Origin: Limnoperna fortunei | Taxonomy: Eukaryota; Mollusca; Bivalvia; Mytilida; Modiolidae | Assembly (NCBI GenBank): GCA_944474755.1 | Contig: OX104116.1 | Location: 8,311,547-8,375,546, forward strand | Reading direction: 5' to 3' | DNA length: 64,000 nucleotides | Shown here: in pieces, positions 40,501 to 49,000 of the stretch | How positions within the stretch are numbered: the stretch's first letter is position 1 | Layout of the letters: every line of letters begins with the position of its first letter | The notes under the pieces: generated by a model | Seen by the model: the letters and a program-made list of their open reading frames with translations, nothing else | Database searches by the model: none | What the model was told of the DNA's origin: nothing | Translations under genes and position numbers: made by a program

Positions 40501-43017
40501 GTCAAGTTGTCTGACTATGGGATTTCTAGGTTTTGTTCCTCAGGTGGTACCGTTGGCTTGGTAGGGACCCCAGGATACCAGGCACCAGAAATTATTGAGG
40601 GCCAGGCATATGATGAAAAGGTAATTTGAGTGATAGTTTAATTTTAAAGACTAATTATAATATATTTTTTGAAGTATATAATTCTTTAGTTCCATTTCTG
40701 TTTGTATTTTGAGAACCAAACAACCTGTATAAAAATATCTAAAACTTAAACTTAAAACAGAACACTTCAGATCTCTGTTAAAATACATCAAACTAAAAAC
40801 ATCTGTTGAAATACAGGTACCTTAAGATAAATGTCTGTATCACCTCTGGCATTCTATAGATTGTTTACATGCTACTGTTTACAGACCTGCATTTCCTGTG
40901 GATCATATCCACAATCCATGTACTCTGTTATGCCCGACAACTGTTCACAGTCAGTGTTAAATTTGATGAACAGATACATTTAGATATAGTCAACATTGAA
41001 TGAAATGCCACCAGAAAAATAACAACATTGTATTTAACAGGTGGACATATTTTCCTATTCAATGCTGATGTATGAGGTGTTGTCAGGAAGGAGACCTTTT
41101 GAAGAATACAAAAACTTAGCTCAGATCTCTAGAGCTATCAAAATGGAGTCCAGGCGACCATGTTTACAGGTATGATATTAATTATTTGTTTTAATCGGTA
41201 TCTTTCATTTCTTAGTTTTATTTTCTTTTTTTTTCAATTTATACATGCATTTCTTTAGTTTTACTTTCTGTTATGCCACAAAAAAGTCCTACCAGTGGCT
41301 TCAAAATGTTGCATTTACTATAAGGACAGTCTGTGAATTAATATGCATCACTGAACCATATGATGTTTAAAACATACCTCATTTTAAAATCAATATGGTA
41401 TATTATCACGAAAATTAGATCACCTGAGTCAAGGTGTAATAATCACCATAATGCCCCCAACCAAAGGCATGTTTTTTGTTATGCTCAATACTTGCTTGAT
41501 TTATCAGGAGTGGACAACTATACTAGAAATATTTTGTTTTTAAAAGTTTCTAATTTCAGATATATATTTAGCAAATATGAAGAAATTATCCCCTAAACAA
41601 CTGTAACAAGAAAACTGCTTCATGAATAAATACCGTAACTTCAAATATAATTTTAACTTTAATGGTTAATCACATGATAAAAACTAAACTTCTGCTTTAA
41701 TGTTTGTCTCACTGACAAAGGTGAATTTTATGTCCGAACAGAATTTTTACTGGCTAACTGCAGAAAATTATCACTTGTTGGATTTAATTATTAATCGTGC
41801 TTATTGAACAGAAATGAATGAATTACCTTGGATTTGTATAAAGTATGATAAATTATGATGTCTTCAACAGGATATTGTTAGTTATATCTCATGTCTGGTC
41901 ATGTTTGTTTAACTTGACTTGTTTATATACTTATGATTAGCAGACCTTTATGTCTTATTATTATGATAATACGGTTCATATCAAGGTAGTAGGAGCATTT
42001 TATGGCTTAAAGTAATTTCTAGAATAAGACATTTTTGTCATTGTACAAAAATAGATGATTCCAGCAGCCAGAACAGTGTTTTTATTGGACAGCATCAAGA
42101 GCAGTGTTTTTATTGGACATCAGCCCGAGCAGTGTTTTTATTGGACAGCAGACAAAGCAGTGTTTTTATCTGACATCAGCCAGAGCAGTGTTTTTATTGG
42201 ACCTCAGCCAGAGCAGTGTTTTTATTGGACAGCAGACAAAGAAGTGTTTTTATCTGACATCAGCCAGAGCAGTGTTTTTATTGGACATCAGCCAGAGCAG
42301 TGTTTTTATTGGACAGCAGCCAGAGCAGTGTTTTTATTGGACAGCAGCCAGAGCAGTGTTTTTATTAGACAGCATCCAGAGCAGTGTTTTTATTGACAAT
42401 ATAAATATTGTTTTTATTGCTATAATAAAAAAGTTTAGCTGCATACTATGCAGGCTGTTCCAATATTATACACATATTTTTATTAATGAATACTTTATAT
42501 GCATTTCAAGGAAGGAATAAGGACATAAATATTGTTTGAGGATTATTTTTTTATTTTTCAATATAGGAATACAATATTGACCCTGGGTTTCCTTACATAG
42601 AAGATTTAATGCGGTCATGCTGGGATAAGTCTGCTGAGAAAAGGCCGTCTGCTGATGATATCACCTCTGAGTCTGTTATGAGATCAACACAGTTCATAGC
42701 ATTTAAGAAGATATTTAAACTGCCATGTGCTCTGAGAGATGGCCCAATTGATTGTGTTTCATTTACAATTGATGTAGGTTTATATTCTATGACAGTTTGA
42801 CTTTTGTAATTGAAAACATTTTCTATGAAAAATCAAGGTAGCTGAATAGATTAGATAGTTGATCTTCACATGTCAATGTCATTGAAGCGTTAGTTTCTGT
42901 ATTGCCGTCAACTTATAACAAAAGTGAGATAAGTTTAAACAGATATATATTTAATCTTCTGTCATGTTTCTAGAGCTTCCTTGAGCAATGAACAGCATGG
43001 ATACAATATATATATAT

Positions 43018-43056
<39 letters not shown>

Positions 43057-46000
43057 TTTTTTTATTTTTTTATTTTATCTGAATTTGATCCATTTCTCAT
43101 TTTAACATGAGACTATAGTCTACATCAAGTAAACATTTGGAAAATAGGGTACTTATAACTACAGAAATTTTTCCACAAGTCCATGATACTTGCAATTTGA
43201 AAAACTTCTGCTAGTAAACAAGAAGGAATAAATTCAACTATTAGTAGTCTAATGTTTTGTTAAAGTACATTTGTCATAATCAGTATGAAAAACTTAAAAT
43301 AAGGACAAAATGACTGTTTTACTTGATTTTTTTTTCTGTTCTTTCAGTCCAGGAAAGAAAACATATGGTTGTGGGAAGGAGCAGACGACAGTAGGAGGTA
43401 TACAACACTGGATAAATACACCACTGCAGACAATAATGGTTATGTGCCTCGGGGGGAGAGTCTCCCTGGCAACAAGGTCACATGTATGTGTCAGGTTGAT
43501 AAAGATATTTGGATCGGTACAGAGGTGAGGTTTTTCTTGTAAAAGGTACCAACCCTGGATCAATGACATTCTCAGGTGTTTACTTTTTTCTTTTATCATG
43601 GCTGACCTATAGCCAATAAAAATTGTTCTACCATGTCAACAGCTATAAGCCTCTTAGCAGTTCCATAAGCAGCAATTATCTTTATAACTTTACTCCTGCA
43701 CCGCATGGTGTAAAAAACAGTCAAAATACAGTATTTACAAAAATAACTAACATTTATACAAGGATAATAAAATGTAGAATAACAATTTAGCATATTTTTA
43801 TGTCAGCTTTGGACTGGTACTACATTCTGGACTATTTGGCATCTTTTATGCTAGCTTTTACTGCACCACTAAGCTTGGTTGGAGTGTTGGCATATTTTTA
43901 TACCCTTCCACTATAAGTACTATAAAATGAAGATCAAGTTGAAGTTAATGTTTTTGGGTTACGGCAGTTCCTCTGTAACCATGCATGGTAGGATGATAAA
44001 ATTTGGTACAAAGGTTGCTGATGAATAGTAAATGACTGTCTGGTAGGTGTCACCTGACCTTGGCCTCAATTTCATGCTCCAGTGCTTCGTTACAGTTTTT
44101 GTATTAGGGCAGTTCCTCTGTAACCATGCATGGTAGGATAACAATATTTGGTATATAGGTTGCTGATGAATAGTTCATGACTGTCTGGTAGGTGTCACCT
44201 GACCTTGGCCTCAATTTCATGCTCCAGTGCTTTGTTACAGTTTTTCTATTAGGGCAGTTCCTCTGTAACCATGCATGATAGCATAACAATATTTGGTATA
44301 TAGGTTGCTGATGAAGAGTACATGACTGTCTGGCAAGTGTCACCTGACCTTGACCTCAGTTTCACGGTCCAAGGACTATGTTTAAGTTTTTGTATTGTGG
44401 CAGTTCCTCTGTTAATATGCATGGTAGGGTGACAATATTTGGTATACAGGTTGCTGGTGAATAGTACATGACTGTCAGGCAGGTGTCACCTGACCTTGAA
44501 CTCAATTTCATGGTCCAGGGACTATGTTAAAGTGTTTGGATTAGGGCACTTCCTCTGAAACCATGCATGGTTGGATGACAGTATTTGGTATATAGATTGC
44601 TAATGATTAGTACATGAGTGTCTCATAGGTTTCAACTGACCATGACCTCAATTTCACAGTCCAGTGACTAAGTAAATTTTTTTATATAAGTTCTGTTTGT
44701 CTGTTATCATGCATTGTATATTTTAAATGGTAACAATTTAATGCTTTTCAGTACTGATGCAGAATGCAGGTGAGACATTTTTATGTGTCCACACTTGTTT
44801 CTTATTTATTGTGAGTTCTAGATAGAGACTTTCAAATGTCATCTGCATTTCATGCAGCATCTATTTTGTTTATTGCAGGGTTTCAAGATAGAAACATTCA
44901 GTCATCAGTGCTTTGTCAAGAAAGAAAAGAAACCTCTGTGTACATTTCCTACACCGTATGCCTTAGCGACCAGTATCGTGTGTATCAAAGAAGATTCACA
45001 GGTTTGTATTCACTATCAATAATTTATGACATCTGATTTCATGCAGGTGATTTCTTGTGGCATGAAACAAAATCTTTTGTAATTCTGAATGGCCTCAATC
45101 TCACTCTGTGACACAAAAATCTCACATAAAAAATAATTGTAAACATTGGTAGTTTCTCTGCACGACACTTTGTAGGGTGATAGATACATCCAGAGAGTTA
45201 TACTGTTGATTATTTATCCTATGATCAGTAAAGGTGTTATCATGTTTAGTGAAGTTAATTAAGGAATACGCTTGAAATTAAGATAAAAAATTGGTTTGAA
45301 ATTAAAAAAAGGACATAAACCAAACACAACCTCAATTTAATTTACCATTAATAGACAGTACAACAAATTACCCAAAAGTAATGAAAACTAGAGTAAAAAA
45401 ACCTGTGAGCAATGCTCACCATTGATACCCCCCGCTTCACAATTACTTTGAAAATTCAGGTGTTCTTAATTATGAAATTGAAACTTTATCTAGTTAAACG
45501 TGAAGGCGAAGATGCAGATAAAACATGTAACCCTCCCCAATCCCCCAAAGAATGGCATCCCCTATGTCAATGACAAAGTCCATGTTTTTCTATGGAAAAC
45601 CTCCAATAATATTCTGATCAAAATGTTTAATATCCAGTGCACAATGGCAATATGTGACCAAGATTCTGTGTAAGTTTCAACAAATTCCATTCAGTGGTGA
45701 AGGAGGAGTTGCAAATAATAGATGGGTATCCCCTTATGTCCATGACAAAGTCCATGCTTTTCTATGGGAAACCCCAAATATCATTCCAATCAAAATGTTA
45801 AATATCGCCTGCACAATGGCACTATGTGACATGGATTCTGTGTAAGTTTCATCAAATTCCATTCAGTGGTGTAGGAGGAGTTGCACATAAGAGATGGGTA
45901 TCCCCTTATGTCAATGACAGTCCATGTTTTTCTATGGGAAACCCCAAATATCATTCCGATCAAAATGTTAAATATCTCCTGCACAATGGCACCATGTGAC

Positions 46001-49000
46001 ATGGATTCTGTGTAAGTTTCAACAAATTCCATTCAGTAGTGTAGGAATGAGTTGCACATAAGAGATGGGTATCCCTTATGTCCATGACAAAGTCCATGTT
46101 TTTCTATGGGAAACCCCAAATATCATTCCAATCAAAATGTTTAATATCTAGTGCACAATGGCACTATGTGACAACATTCTGTGTAAGTTTCATCAAATTC
46201 CATTTAGTGGTGTTGGAGGAGTCGCACATAAGAAATGGGTATCCCCTTATGTCCATGACAGTCCGTGTTTTTCTATGGGAAACCCCAAATATCATTCCGA
46301 TCAAAATAATAAATATCTCCTGCACAATGGCACTATGTTACAAGGATTCTGTGTAAGTTTCAACAAATTCCATTCAGTGGTGTAGGAGGAGTTGCACATA
46401 AGAGATGAGGACCCCCTTAGGTCAATGACAATGTCCATGTTTTTCTATGGGAAACCCCAAATAGCATTCCGATCAAAATGTTTAATATCTCCTGCACAAT
46501 GGCAATATGTGACAAAGATTCTTTGTAAGTTTCATCAAATTCCATTCAGTGGTGTAGGAGGAGTTGCAAATAAGAGAAAGTGTAACGGACGGACGGACAC
46601 CATGAACACTATATACCCAAATGATAGCAATGACAAATACAGGAACTGACTATCATGGCTGGAACAATCACATAAAACATGGCAGGTTAATGGTAATTCT
46701 TATCCTCCTCTTGCTCCATCAATACATTAAGTAGAGCCAACACCTCCATGTAGGAAATAACTACAAAATAACACACCAACACTTTACAAGCTCAGCATAT
46801 CAGTTGTTGTGACCAGCTCATATCAACCTTTGATCTCTGGCAGGTCTCAGCTGGGTTTTAATCCAACTTGTGTCAAGGACATTAACAATCTCCAGAGTCG
46901 AGTTCATATCCACTCCATTCTATACTCCCTATTACTATGCTAAGGATATCACCTCTGCCACAAAAAACTTGAGCTTTCCCAGTCTGATATTTTGAACACT
47001 TTTTTATACCCCCCCCCCCCCCACAAACTTGTTTTAGGGGGGTATATAGGAATCATCCTGTCTGTCAGTCTGTCCGTCTGTCCACATCCCTTGTAAGCGC
47101 TTCTCCTCTTAAACCGCTTGACAGATTTTGATGAAACTTTACATGAAGGAAGTACATCATATGCAGATGTGCATGAAGTATTTTCGTCGCTGTCGGATAT
47201 TATTCAGGGGAGATAATTGGACTTAGACTTTTGAATGTAGTATTCAGTGCAAGACCTTGTAAGCGCAACTCCTCCTAAACTGTTTGACAGATTTTGATGA
47301 AACTTTACATGAAGGAAGTACATCATATGTAGCTGTGCATGAAGAATATTTGTCACTGTCAGATATTATTCAGGGGAGATAATTGGACTTGAAGCGAAGC
47401 GGGGGGTATCCCTTTGTGAGCATGCTCACAGTCCACACTTGTTTAAATAGTTATGCAAAATTTAAATTTGAAATTGAAAAGTAAATAACATTGACAAATT
47501 TGTTTATTCCAGAAATTACAAATGATGCACAACTTTGATAATCTAAAAAAAAACCATGGAAACAATTATTAATGTCTATAGTTTAGTAAACCTGCATCAA
47601 TGTATTCAATAAGAATGAAATACTATTAAAATGGAAAATTAATTGATTGATTGGATTGTTTTGTTTTATCATATTCCACAAAGGCTAACAAATCAATAAT
47701 GTGGGTGGAGCTAAACTTCCTTGTGTGACAGGTTATGGTAAATAGAAAATTGGACAGGAAATTTAATTCAAATCTAAAATGAAAACATAATGTTAAGTGC
47801 AAATGACCATCTTTTGGGTTGTAAAATGCACATTTATATATTATGAATACCACCTTTTCCATCTGGAGAACTTGTATAAAATGTTTAGCTTCGTATGTAT
47901 AAAACACACTGACTTTAAAGAAGAAATTGTAACATCAGGTACTATAAGGCTTTAGGGGTTTTTATTTGTGATGCTCTGTTTATGTTAGATTTATAATTTA
48001 TGGTTGATAAGGGTGAATGATATAGACTCTTTATTGTTTAAACAATTTTGATTGGTTTAGTTGGAGATTAGTACTTGTTATACCCCTGCTTCAAAGAAGG
48101 GGGGTATACTGGTTTCAACATTAGTAGTAAATAGATTAAAATTTTCGTAACGGTTTTCTCAGCAGCGTCTTATCACAACCACTTGAAATTTTATATGTGA
48201 CCATACCATTTGGTCCTATAATATGAGTACCGATTTCAGGCCTGTTGCATATCTACTTCCTGTTTACAGACTTAGTAATTTCAAGGATGTTAATAGATGG
48301 GGTATACTGAGTGAGCAGTAGCGTACAGGTTATGAGTTGAAATTATTTCCTTTGGTTTAGCTGGAGATTAGTACAGTATCAGTTTTGTTCTATTTTCAGG
48401 AGGAGAAAAAGGTTTATGCGACTCTTGACACAGGAAAAGTGATGGTTTTTGAACCAGTTAACAAAATCATTTATAAACGAACTCTTGGAAGGAAAATAGA
48501 GACAAGTGAATCTTTATGTGGTTGGAGAATTACAAAAACATTGACTATTGGCACTCTGCCAGCCACCTGTATGGTATATATACCACCAAATGGACAAACC
48601 CGAAATGAAATGTGGATTGGTTGTGGAGACAGTATTTGTGTTGTAAGCGATTCGACAGGTATGGTTGAAGACAGAGTGCATTTTATACAATGCATAAAAC
48701 AACCAGTACCTAATCCTTCCAGAATGATAAAAACTTTGGTGTTTGACAAAGACAGAGTATGGTGCCTGATCAGTGATACATTTATTGTCATAGAATTTGA
48801 CGTTGATTTGAGATTACCAACATATATTTTTAAAATGGAAGATTATTGTCCCAGTGGGTTTACAGTTTCAGAATATATTTCAGGCATCAGCATGGGGGCA
48901 AGTACTGAATCATTAGATATTGTTTCTTCAGTGTTCCAGTCGTGGCCCTCATTAGATATCCAGTCACAGCAAACTCAAAATTTTTTTAACAATCAGGATG

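Noticed and set aside
42055..42520. Coding frame with SSVFIGQQ repeats
   Set aside because: It is the 30-bp intronic repeat between two phase-0 kinase exons.
45654..46649. Open frames on the + and - strands in the 171-bp modules
   Set aside because: They are periodic translations of a noncoding dispersed element and do not persist in the second copy at 58413.
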